DNA of 64,000 nt, taken from NCBI GenBank assembly GCA_002457215.1, contig NTJZ01000012.1:1-64000 (forward strand). The letters run 5' to 3'. Below the pieces are notes generated by a model, which saw only the letters and a program-made list of their open reading frames with translations, was not told the origin of the DNA and ran no database searches. Source of the DNA: OM182 bacterium MED-G28. GTDB taxonomy: Bacteria > Pseudomonadota > Gammaproteobacteria > Pseudomonadales > Pseudohongiellaceae. Within the stretch, counting starts at the first letter, position 1; each line of letters begins with the position of its first letter. Below are positions 53,155-61,006 of this stretch, one piece after another. Both the position numbers and the translations under genes were made by a program.

Positions 53155-54705
53155 TTACGCTTCAGTTGTCCATTTAAAATTCCGCTGTAGACGTCCCAAT
53201 ATTCCATAAAAGGTATCTTTGTTTTCATCTTCTTTCTCAGTATTCGGAAAGATGATGGTAAACAATGGAACCACTATCATTGGAAAAATAAATGTCGCGA
53301 ACGCAGGATCACTCCAGGCACCAATTTGATTGTAAGTTTCGTGCCACCATTGCGCAAACCCACCAGCCATGGCATTTTCCGGACCGTCGAACAATACGTT
53401 AAACAACCACATGAGTAAGCCACCGAAAAATCCAGACGCCATGCCATAGAAGGCTGCTTTTTCTGAAGTGCGCCTCCAGTAAATCACGAATGCAACCGCA
53501 ACAGCTGGCGGTACTACTAAAGCAAATCCGATAAGTACTAATCCAAGAACAGACGTTATGTTACCTAACCAGGCTACCAAGGCAGCAATTGTGCCGTAGA
53601 TTACAGCTACAACTTTATACCAACGTAATTTTTTCTCTGGCGCAAAGTTTTTTGAAGCAGGTATCCAGTCATTGACAAACATAGTTGAGCTGGCGAGAAG
53701 AATTGGCGCGCCAGATGAAATGACGGCCGCCAGTACCGCAGCCAGAGCAATGCCTCCCAGAATCGGTCCACTGTCTATGGCGAGCTGGGCAATATTCAAA
53801 TAACTACTTAACCCACTATCGGCGCCGTAGGTAGCCAATGTCAATATGCCAATAAATCCAGCCACAATTGGCATCGTTGCAGCGATGACACCTGCGAAGA
53901 AAAATCCTGGAAGCAAATTATCTTCCTTCGCTGCTGAGCTTGCATAATTACAATACACAGATGCGGCCGGCGTATGAATAGTTGCAGAAATAAACATGGC
54001 GATTATCGTAGCAATGCCTATCCCGGTGAAACTCCACCACTTAACTTCATCACCACCTGACAGAGCCAACTGATCGGTAGTTCGCTGCACAACCACGTCC
54101 CAGCCTCCGATATTGTTCATGGCGACTAATCCCACCAACAACAGGCCGAATATTATTACGGAACAATGCACAATGTTTGCGTAAGCAGTACCTTTGAGTC
54201 CGCCAAAAACCGTAAAGGAAATAATTAAAAACGCACCTATAGCGACAGCGATTGGAAATGGAATGCCAGTGAACCCAGATATAATTGTGCCGATTACATA
54301 AGGCTCAATTATATTGACTACCAGATACTCTGCTTGCACACAGAGACTTGTTAGCCATTGACAGCGATACGATCCAAACCTGCGGTCGAATACCTGCCCA
54401 ACACTAACTACTTTCAAGCGTCGATAAGGTATCGCGAAAAACAAACCCACCAGGAACAATGCCGCAAATGAATTTACGCCATACCACATATGGCCGACGC
54501 CCTCGGCAATAACGTCGCCAGCGACACCATAAGTACCCGCGCCACCAATTCGAGTTCCCGCTGCCCCTGCAGCGATCATCAAAATGCCCAGGGTACTGCC
54601 GCCGATTGCCCAATCAGCGGCGCTGCCTTTCTTGCTGTTTAGGTAAATACCAAAAGCAACGAATGCACCAAGGTAAAGAATGATGACGAGCGAGGTTATG
54701 TTCAC
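53155..54705 (-). CDS. Sodium:solute symporter family protein
   Basis: This 516-aa inner-membrane transporter of the SSS family has about 13 helices. It opens with SLVIILYLGAFVAFGIYLNS and the conserved KGSAADWAIGGSTLGILMIA. The LKGTAYANIVHCSVI helix (about 174-188) and the SSGAPILLASSTMFVNDWI segment (about 330-348) are typical. The start is GTG with AGGAG seven bases upstream. Family members import sugars, amino acids, monocarboxylates or vitamins with Na+, which fits a marine setting. The convergent TPP enzyme gives no clear hint of substrate. Confidence 0.9.
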   Translation of the reverse strand: MNITSLVIILYLGAFVAFGIYLNSKKGSAADWAIGGSTLGILMIAAGAAGTRIGGAGTYGVAGDVIAEGVGHMWYGVNSFAALFLVGLFFAIPYRRLKVVSVGQVFDRRFGSYRCQWLTSLCVQAEYLVVNIIEPYVIGTIISGFTGIPFPIAVAIGAFLIISFTVFGGLKGTAYANIVHCSVIIFGLLLVGLVAMNNIGGWDVVVQRTTDQLALSGGDEVKWWSFTGIGIATIIAMFISATIHTPAASVYCNYASSAAKEDNLLPGFFFAGVIAATMPIVAGFIGILTLATYGADSGLSSYLNIAQLAIDSGPILGGIALAAVLAAVISSGAPILLASSTMFVNDWIPASKNFAPEKKLRWYKVVAVIYGTIAALVAWLGNITSVLGLVLIGFALVVPPAVAVAFVIYWRRTSEKAAFYGMASGFFGGLLMWLFNVLFDGPENAMAGGFAQWWHETYNQIGAWSDPAFATFIFPMIVVPLFTIIFPNTEKEDENKDTFYGILGRLQRNFKWTTEA

Positions 54706-54932
54706 GCATAGCTCCTACTTTTTTTTGATATTCTAACAGTCCGGCTATGCCTTGACTTACGTCAAACCTTTGAGAGGGTCCTAATCATACTACAACAATG
54801 AAAGACAAAGTATCTATAGAGATTATTCAACACCTAGAAAAATGGTTCTGAATTTTACTGAAGATGCAAAATATGCGATGTTTTACTTTACAGCAGCCAA
54901 AATTTACTCACTTCAAGGCTAATAAAATTTAT

Positions 54933-55574
54933 ATGCATTTCGATACATTAATCTTCGATTTAGATGGCACGCTTTCAGATCCAAAACTTGGCGTTGTTCG
55001 CTCAATGAATTTTGCTTTAAGTAGTTTTGACTATACACCGCTTTCAGAGCAGGAAATTACTCGGCATATCGGGCCACCACTAGAAGAAACCATTCAGCAG
55101 ATAATTGGTTCTGACGACGGATACCATGTCGATGAAGTTGTAGCAAAATATCGCGAGCGCTATTTCGAGATCGGGTATACAGAGAATAAACTCTACCCAC
55201 ACATTCTGGAAATGCTCTCTAATTTAGCCGAAAGAGATATTCGGATGGGGGTTTGTACCTCCAAGTTCCAGAGTATTGCAGAAAAAATACTGGAAAAATT
55301 CACCGTCAGGCAGTACTTCGAATTCGTTAGCGGCCCAACAAAAAAAATGGTGAAAGCCAAACAATTAGAAAATTTATTAGCAAAAAATATAATTAGCGGC
55401 AATGCCATTATGATTGGTGATCGCGCAATAGACCTAATCGCTGCAAAATCTAATGGACTCGCAAAAGCTGCTGTACTGTGGGGCTATGGAGATGAAAAAG
55501 AGCTGCTGGCAGAAAAACCTGAATTCTTGTTTGCTGACCCACCACAGCTTACTGCTCAATTTATCGGGGCTTGA
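54933..55574 (+). CDS. HAD-superfamily hydrolase, phosphoglycolate-phosphatase-like
   Basis: This 213-aa phosphatase has the nucleophile motif FDLDGTLSD (about residues 7-15). Motif II Thr/Ser is in GVCTSKF. The Lys is in KMVKAKQLE, and motif IV is MIGDRAIDLIAAKSNG. A helical cap domain (about 16-90) makes it a class-I HAD of the Gph/PpaX type. The start at 54933 is preferred because translation then begins at the conserved first strand; upstream in-frame ATGs would add 23 residues of no family likeness. The substrate is unknown; removal of 2-phosphoglycolate is a reasonable guess. Confidence 0.9.
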   Translation: MHFDTLIFDLDGTLSDPKLGVVRSMNFALSSFDYTPLSEQEITRHIGPPLEETIQQIIGSDDGYHVDEVVAKYRERYFEIGYTENKLYPHILEMLSNLAERDIRMGVCTSKFQSIAEKILEKFTVRQYFEFVSGPTKKMVKAKQLENLLAKNIISGNAIMIGDRAIDLIAAKSNGLAKAAVLWGYGDEKELLAEKPEFLFADPPQLTAQFIGA

Positions 55575-55980
55575 TTCGCTTTATTACAGCACTGCTATTT
55601 AGTACAACATTTCCATTTGCACTAAGTTCGCAGCGAGTGAAAACCATAGTTTTCCCCCGCCGGATGATTGTGCATTCGCCCTCTATCAAATCATCTTTGT
55701 AGGCTGGCGCAATGAATTCATTGTTACAGCTAACGGTCACGACACTTTCGCTTTCTCCCATATTTGCACCTATGCACAGCGTATAATCAGCAAACGCCAT
55801 CAATACCCCCCCATGAATAGAATCATGGGCATTGCAATTATATTCCTGAACACGAAAGGCAGTGCGGGGGATTTCCCCATCTAACGTAAAAAAAAATGGA
55901 CCGATATAATCTTCGGCTTTGTCTCCTACCCAATGCTTATAATGGCTGGGAATATCATAGTCTTCTGGCTTAAAACTCAT
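55561..55980 (-). CDS. PaaI-type hotdog-fold thioesterase
   Basis: This 139-aa acyl-CoA thioesterase-like protein has the hotdog core with CNAHDSIHGGVLMAFADYTL (about 49-68), where the HGG motif and following Asp form the active site of PaaI/YbgC-like enzymes. The length is standard. The C-terminal strand is VVLNSSAVIKRIKPR. Its end overlaps the end of the convergent HAD gene by 14 bp. It is the last gene of a minus-strand run that includes the small lipoprotein. Confidence 0.9.
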   Translation of the reverse strand: MSFKPEDYDIPSHYKHWVGDKAEDYIGPFFFTLDGEIPRTAFRVQEYNCNAHDSIHGGVLMAFADYTLCIGANMGESESVVTVSCNNEFIAPAYKDDLIEGECTIIRRGKTMVFTRCELSANGNVVLNSSAVIKRIKPR

Positions 55981-55989
55981 AACTTATTC

Positions 55990-56187
55990 CTAATCATCCG
56001 CATCGTCATCGTCATCGTCATCGTCATCTAAATTGACGGCAGCGCTAACAACTTTAAAAGGAACCTTGGCTACTTCAATCGTGGTATCAACTGCCGCGCC
56101 AACTATAATTCCAACGCAGCTTTGCAGGCTCAAGAAAATTGAGATCACACAAAATAACTTCCAAGGATCTTTGTTGAATTTATTCAC
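55990..56187 (-). CDS. Small lipoprotein with poly-aspartate tail (NF038104-like)
   Basis: This 65-aa protein has a signal peptide with a lipobox SLQSC (Cys at about residue 24). The conserved core VGIIVGAAVDTTIEVAKVPF is followed by a C-terminal run of nine aspartates plus ADD. The core matches a family of very small outer-membrane lipoproteins that I recall as NF038104. The start is GTG, whose bases overlap the stop of a 56-codon frame upstream (GTGA), suggesting coupling. The Asp run is encoded by CATCGT repeats on the plus strand. The function is unknown. Confidence 0.75.
   Translation of the reverse strand: MNKFNKDPWKLFCVISIFLSLQSCVGIIVGAAVDTTIEVAKVPFKVVSAAVNLDDDDDDDDDADD
56001..56028. 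repeat. Hexanucleotide tandem repeat (CATCGT)n inside the lipoprotein gene
   Basis: Four complete copies of CATCGT and a partial fifth copy encode the alternating GAC/GAT codons of the poly-Asp tail on the minus strand. The length is a multiple of three, so slippage would change the tail length without a frameshift. Confidence 0.85.
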
Positions 56188-56354
56188 CCCTTCTTCCTTA
56201 AATTCAATGCTTTCTTCAAAACCCAGCTTTTCATAACGCCATCAGCATATAACAACGCAACAATAACAATTAAAGGATGTATCGGCATCTTATGAGTATC
56301 ATCAATCAGAGATTGTATTGGAAACAGATCATACCTTTTACCAAGAAGACTCAT
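56184..56354 (-). CDS. Possible small ORF or gene remnant (56 codons) coupled to the lipoprotein
   Basis: From the ATG at 56354 the frame reads MSLLGKRYDLFPIQSLIDDT and ends LKKALNLRKKG, with its TGA overlapping the lipoprotein GTG start by 4 nt. The middle (MPIHPLIVIVALLYADGV) is hydrophobic and protein-like. Its start also overlaps a TGA of a preceding frame (ATGA). Because protein-like text continues upstream in other frames, it may be the end of a larger broken gene. I know no family. Confidence 0.4.
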   Translation of the reverse strand: MSLLGKRYDLFPIQSLIDDTHKMPIHPLIVIVALLYADGVMKSWVLKKALNLRKKG

Positions 56355-56610
56355 ATACTCATAACGGCTGGGTTTCCTAAATATCTATAAGCTTCTTGGG
56401 CTTCCCAAGAGCAATCCGAGTATGCGCAAACACCTTCTTGTTCATCCACAGTACCAAAAAAAGATGCACTTGTGCGCTCTTGTTACCCGACTAATCTTTT
56501 CTTCAATCACGAAACTTTCTTCTGGAAAACAGATGATGGCTTCAACATACTAACTATAAATTTGAGCAGTAGCTTGAGTATTATTATCTTTAATTGATTT
56601 GACCAATGAA
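56351..56610 (-). pseudogene. Possible degraded coding region upstream of the small ORF
   Basis: On the minus strand, pieces of protein-like sequence appear in successive frames: EAIICFPEESFVIEEKIS, then after a T-run GTVDEQEGVCAYSDCSWEAQ and EAYRYLGNP, then the small ORF beginning near 56354. The breaks are at a run of seven T and near GGAAACCC. One simple explanation is a gene with frameshifts, real or from sequencing errors in homopolymers. No start codon or family could be assigned. The region otherwise lacks genes. Confidence 0.35.
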
Positions 56611-56625
56611 CTCTTCTGATAGAAA

Positions 56626-57699
56626 TTATCTATCTCTCACAGCAATCGGTTTAATATGACCTAGACCTTCTCCAGTCTCCACAACAAGTTTAAATTCTTC
56701 TGCCAACTCTTCACTCCTTGTGATTACTTCTTGCCATCGCTTTACTCTTTCTGAGTAATCTAAGTTTCTAAAATCTTTGCGGTCAGGGATTTTTTTGCCT
56801 GGCAAGCTTTGAACAAACTCTTTGCTTGGGGCAAGTAATACAACATTCTCAAGATTCTCAGGTTTTACTTTGCGCCACCTGAGCATTTTATCGAACCAGC
56901 CAGGAATGAGCTCTGCACTGAAATGAGGATATAGCACCAAGCCCTCTCCCTCATGGAATTTCCAATCGAAATGATAATCCGTAATTCCTCCATCCCAATA
57001 GTATCCCTGTCTAGCGCCTGCAATATTGCGAACGCCCTCAAGCACAAATGGGATAGAACCACTGGCCAACATCACATCGTGAATATTCTCAGTTGTTAAA
57101 AATGCGGTTGCTGAACTAATGTCATGAAACTTGGCCCAAGGGGATCCCTCTCCTAAATTGCTAAAAATTGATCTTTCAAAAAACAACGATAAAGACTGGC
57201 GAGAAATAAGATTAAAGCCAGCACTTGCAGCCAAGTGAATAGCCTGCAGAAATTTACTATGAGAAGAACCAATACCCTTGCTGCGATCGGCTATAATATG
57301 AGTCCGAAATAAAGAATTATTCACAATTTCAATAGCCCCATGTTCACCCAATATATTCTCTAACATAATTCGAACACTATTGGTTACCTCTTCAACTGTC
57401 GGTGCAGAAGAGTATTTTTCATGACAATAAAAATGCGCTAACCGCTCTACACTAGCTACAGGATCATGAGTGGCCAGACAGCACACACGCCAAGCCCCCA
57501 CCGATGAACCTATAGTAAAAAGTTCAGATGCTCGATTGACGAAGAACGAGCCGAATAAATAACGATCCAAGCCAGCTAAGACGAACCATTTTGGACCCCC
57601 AGAAGCCGCAACCAAGACTTCAAATTGAGACTGGCAAATTCCTTCCTTACGAAGTCGCCTCATTGCGGCAGGTCCTGCATAAATTTCCAGAGAAGCCAT
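56626..57699 (-). CDS. Patatin-like phospholipase family protein
   Basis: This protein of about 357 aa has the serine lipase elbow GSSVGAWR (GxSxG, about residue 69) after EVLVAASGGPKWFVLAGLDR. The catalytic Asp of the dyad lies in the motif YYWDGGITDYHF (DGG, about 230). The first residues MASLEIYAGPAAMRRLRKEG match the family start, so the ATG at 57699 is preferred over the GTG at 57738, which would add 13 residues. Neither has a strong ribosome site. It probably hydrolyses membrane or storage lipids. It diverges from an MFS transporter. Confidence 0.83.
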   Translation of the reverse strand: MASLEIYAGPAAMRRLRKEGICQSQFEVLVAASGGPKWFVLAGLDRYLFGSFFVNRASELFTIGSSVGAWRVCCLATHDPVASVERLAHFYCHEKYSSAPTVEEVTNSVRIMLENILGEHGAIEIVNNSLFRTHIIADRSKGIGSSHSKFLQAIHLAASAGFNLISRQSLSLFFERSIFSNLGEGSPWAKFHDISSATAFLTTENIHDVMLASGSIPFVLEGVRNIAGARQGYYWDGGITDYHFDWKFHEGEGLVLYPHFSAELIPGWFDKMLRWRKVKPENLENVVLLAPSKEFVQSLPGKKIPDRKDFRNLDYSERVKRWQEVITRSEELAEEFKLVVETGEGLGHIKPIAVRDR

Positions 57700-57836
57700 A
57701 GCGAATGAATGATATAATCGTCGCCTCATGCAATCCACTGTGATTGCTCTGACGTCTAAAAAATATTACTAGCGATACTGCTACTATCTGCAGTCTATTC
57801 ATTCCTTATACCGACTGACCCCATAAACATTTATTT

Positions 57837-59042
57837 ATGAAGCTCCCCCCACTGCGAAGTCGCAAAACCTTATTATTCCTACTGGCTATCGGGAATACGA
57901 TTGCATTCGCGACATGGCAGGTATTGCTTAACAATTTTTCAGTAGAAAACGCTAATTTTACTGGTGAAGAAATCGGCATATTACAAAGCTTAAGAGAAGT
58001 CCCTGGCTTTCTAGCCTTCACCGCTATACTAGTGATGCTTTTTATAAGGCAACAAAGTTTCGCTATACTTTCACTGCTTACTCTCGGAATTGGCGTAGCC
58101 ATCACCGCATTTTATCCCACTGCGCTTTGGCTTTACTTGACGACGATACTCATGTCGGCTGGATTTCATTACTTGGAAACACTGCATAACTCGCTCAGCC
58201 TGCAGTGGCTAACTAAAGATGAAGCGCCTAAAGTTTTAGGGCAATTGTTAAGCGCTCGCGCAATGTGCACCTTATTCATCCTAAGTGCTATTTATTTATA
58301 CTTAATGTTTTTTTCTGCTAATTATTTCTTGATATATCTTTTGGCTGGCGGCACCGCAGTTATCATTGGGCTATTTTGTTGGATTTTTATTCCTCATTTT
58401 GAGGATAGTGTGGTACAGAAAAAATCTCTCTTCCTGCGACGGCAATACTCCCTGTACTATCTTCTTACTTTTTTAGCCGGCGCGCGCCGACAGATATTCG
58501 TCGTCTTTGCCGGCTTTTTGATGGTAGAAAAGTTCGGCTTTCCCATTGAGAACGTTGTCTTACTCACTCTGGTAAACGCTGCCTTAACTTTTTGGCTAGC
58601 ACCAAAAATTGGCGCACTTATTAGTTATATTGGAGAGCGTCGCGCATTAACACTCGAATATGTCGGCTTAATCATAATCTTTTTGAGTTATGCTTTCGTT
58701 AATAATGTAGCGGCAGCAATTGTGCTTTACCTCCTTGATCATTTGTTTTTTGCCATGGCTATCGCGATAAAGACTTACTTTCAGAAAATAGCTGATCCTG
58801 CGGATATCGCAGCCACCTCTTCCATCAGCTTTACAATTAATCATATCGCAGCCGTTATTCTGCCTGCGTTACTAGGATTTCTCTGGGTCATTAACCACAG
58901 TGCCGTTTTTCTAGTAGGCGCAACTATAGCCGTCGGATCTCTAGTGGTTACTCAATTTATCCCAGACCAACCAAAGCAAGGGCAGGAAATCCGCTGGCTT
59001 GATCGCAGAAAACTGACTCAACCCTCGCAACTCCCTGATTAG
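57837..59042 (+). CDS. Major facilitator superfamily transporter
   Basis: This 401-aa inner-membrane protein has about 12 helices. The first helix is TLLFLLAIGNTIAFATWQVL. The first cytoplasmic loop region reads GILQSLREVPGFLAF, the central loop is at about 200, and the last helix near 380 is rich in Val and Ala. It lacks the classical sugar-porter motifs, and the substrate is not evident. It stands alone, divergent from the patatin-like gene and convergent with YceI. Confidence 0.87.
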   Translation: MKLPPLRSRKTLLFLLAIGNTIAFATWQVLLNNFSVENANFTGEEIGILQSLREVPGFLAFTAILVMLFIRQQSFAILSLLTLGIGVAITAFYPTALWLYLTTILMSAGFHYLETLHNSLSLQWLTKDEAPKVLGQLLSARAMCTLFILSAIYLYLMFFSANYFLIYLLAGGTAVIIGLFCWIFIPHFEDSVVQKKSLFLRRQYSLYYLLTFLAGARRQIFVVFAGFLMVEKFGFPIENVVLLTLVNAALTFWLAPKIGALISYIGERRALTLEYVGLIIIFLSYAFVNNVAAAIVLYLLDHLFFAMAIAIKTYFQKIADPADIAATSSISFTINHIAAVILPALLGFLWVINHSAVFLVGATIAVGSLVVTQFIPDQPKQGQEIRWLDRRKLTQPSQLPD

Positions 59043-59207
59043 CCATTTGTTAGCATTTTAGTAGTCTCACTGAGCTATTAGAATGTTCCTGAAGTACAAG
59101 TTTTGGCGATCACCCCAATCTTAATTTTTCATGATTATTGCTAAATCAGGAAACTGCATAGGGATCATGAGCTAGTCAAGGATCCCGCTGCAGTTTCAAA
59201 CAAATCT

Positions 59208-59801
59208 CTAGTAGTCTTGTTCAAATACAACGGTAAAAGAAACAGGGACCGCACGACTAATACTGGGTAACCCGGCAACTTCTCTTAAGGCTTCAACACC
59301 AGCAACCAACCCATGAGCGCCAGCAGTAACAACTATAGGCTTTGCTGTGGACGCAACAACACCGCTTTCAGTCCGAGTAATTACCACATCAGCCGCATAA
59401 GATCCCGAAGCACCATGAATATCTAGATCGAAAGACACTTGCATTGATTGCATTGCTCCCGGAGACATAGCCGTAATTGCTTCTAAATCGATACTCCCCG
59501 CTATTGTCGCCTCTGGAAACAGATTTGTTTCAAATAACATAGCTTGCATGCGTTCGTTGCGGATATCGATCATGGTATTAACACTGGCGAGTTCGATGGT
59601 GATTTCAACTGCACCATCATCTTCGATGGTACCAGTGAGATGATCAAAAGTATGAACTTCACCCACATGATCGGCTTTTACTGTGACAAAGCTCAGGGTT
59701 GACGAATCATTATCTAATGACCATTGGGCCTGGGCTGCATTAGTTAGCAAAACTGCAGAAGCACTCAGAACCATGCTTTTTACTAGGGACTTGAGGGTCA
59801 T
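59208..59801 (-). CDS. YceI family periplasmic protein
   Basis: This 197-aa protein has a signal peptide ending AQAQW. The YceI/TT1927 lipocalin-like beta-barrel follows: WSLDNDSSTLSFVTVKADHV, then EITIELASVNTMIDIRNERM and VSFDLDIHGASGSYAADVVI. Such barrels bind long isoprenoid or amphiphilic chains in the periplasm. GGAGAG lies before the ATG. A terminator-like hairpin lies upstream of it at 59862-59890. Confidence 0.9.
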   Translation of the reverse strand: MTLKSLVKSMVLSASAVLLTNAAQAQWSLDNDSSTLSFVTVKADHVGEVHTFDHLTGTIEDDGAVEITIELASVNTMIDIRNERMQAMLFETNLFPEATIAGSIDLEAITAMSPGAMQSMQVSFDLDIHGASGSYAADVVITRTESGVVASTAKPIVVTAGAHGLVAGVEALREVAGLPSISRAVPVSFTVVFEQDY

Positions 59802-59861
59802 CCTCGCTCTCCTTTTTATTAACTTTTAGTTTTTCAGATTGTTGTAGAGGGTAATATTGGC

Positions 59862-59890
59862 GGCCTTAAACAATTTAAGGCCTTATTTTT
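59862..59890 (+). terminator. Terminator-like hairpin in a divergent intergenic region
   Basis: A perfect 9-bp stem GGCCTTAAA-CAA-TTTAAGGCC is followed by TTATTTTT on the plus strand. Its shape is that of a rho-independent terminator, yet no plus-strand gene ends just before it; the nearest plus-strand stop is at 59042. It may end a short untranslated or leader RNA, or act as an operator for yceI. Confidence 0.5.
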
Positions 59891-59988
59891 AAAGGACTAA
59901 GCTTACCTGATAATACCTTTCAGGGTATAGCATGTTTATAATCGATCCTAATTTAAAGAACTCCAGTTAAGCAATAACCGAGACCATA

Positions 59989-60936
59989 ATGTCATTAAAT
60001 ATACCGGTTCTTGATATAAGCCAGGGATTCAGTGATGCCGTTTTTATCAAAGAGTTAACACATGCCTGCACAGAATGGGGGTTTTTCCAAATTACTGGTC
60101 ATGGCATTGACCCCAGGCTGAGGCAAAAACTCTTTAAAAATGTTGAAGATTTTTTCTCTTTGCCAAAATTTCAAAAGCTCAAACTCTCGCGAACCCAAGA
60201 TAATTTCTGGGGTTACTACGACAAAGAATTCACCAAAAACAAAATCGATTCTAAAGAGATTTATGATATCGATGCCACCCGTGAACAGTTTAAACTAGAA
60301 CACCCAGAATTTGCAGTACCTTGGCCTAAGGATCTACCAGAACTAAAACCCGCCGTATTGGAGTGGCTTACAGTGGTTGAATCTTTAAGTCTAAATTTAC
60401 TAGGCTCAATTTGTATCGCGTTGGGAGAACCTTCCGCAACCCTCAACCCATTTTTTCTTAAAAAGCATACTAGTTTCTTGCGGTTTAATTACTATCCAAA
60501 TTTGGTCGAACGAAACATTGAAGAAAAAAATGACGAAAGCTATTTGGGCATTCATCCCCACACTGATGCAGGCGCATTGACTGTGCTAGCCCAAGATACC
60601 GTACCAGGCTTACAAATCAAAAAAGGGGACACCTGGCATACCGTAATACCAATTGACGAGGGACTCATAGTTAATATTGGTGACATGGTGCAAATTTGGT
60701 CGAATGATCGATTTAAAGCACCAGAACACCGTGTACTTGCCAGTGATGATAAAGATCGCTATAGCGCTCCTTATTTCTATAACCCGTCTTATGAAACTAT
60801 CTGTGAGCCTCTTGTTGCTGAGCCAAACGACAGCAAGTATAGGCCTGTCTCGTGGCGTGATTTTCGCAGCGGCAGAGCGGCTGGAGATTACGCTGACAAG
60901 GGCGAAGAAATTCAAATTTCCTGGTTTAAGATCTAA
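59989..60936 (+). CDS. Isopenicillin-N-synthase-like 2OG/Fe(II) dioxygenase
   Basis: This 315-aa soluble dioxygenase opens with IPVLDISQGFSDAVFIKELT, the N-terminal DIOX_N domain, and the ITGHGIDPRLRQ loop. The iron facial triad is in LGIHPHTDAGALTVLAQD (His and Asp, about residues 185-202) and APEHRVLAS (distal His). The cosubstrate-binding Arg is in the RYSAPYF motif. The substrate may be a small molecule or amino-acid derivative. It stands 61 bp before the selD fusion on the same strand, which could put both in one transcript. Confidence 0.92.
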   Translation: MSLNIPVLDISQGFSDAVFIKELTHACTEWGFFQITGHGIDPRLRQKLFKNVEDFFSLPKFQKLKLSRTQDNFWGYYDKEFTKNKIDSKEIYDIDATREQFKLEHPEFAVPWPKDLPELKPAVLEWLTVVESLSLNLLGSICIALGEPSATLNPFFLKKHTSFLRFNYYPNLVERNIEEKNDESYLGIHPHTDAGALTVLAQDTVPGLQIKKGDTWHTVIPIDEGLIVNIGDMVQIWSNDRFKAPEHRVLASDDKDRYSAPYFYNPSYETICEPLVAEPNDSKYRPVSWRDFRSGRAAGDYADKGEEIQISWFKI

Positions 60937-61006
60937 TTTTTTCTCCCAAATTCAGCTTATTAAGAGAATTAAGGTAAACTAGGGTTCTCTAGCTTGTGTG
61001 TGGTTT

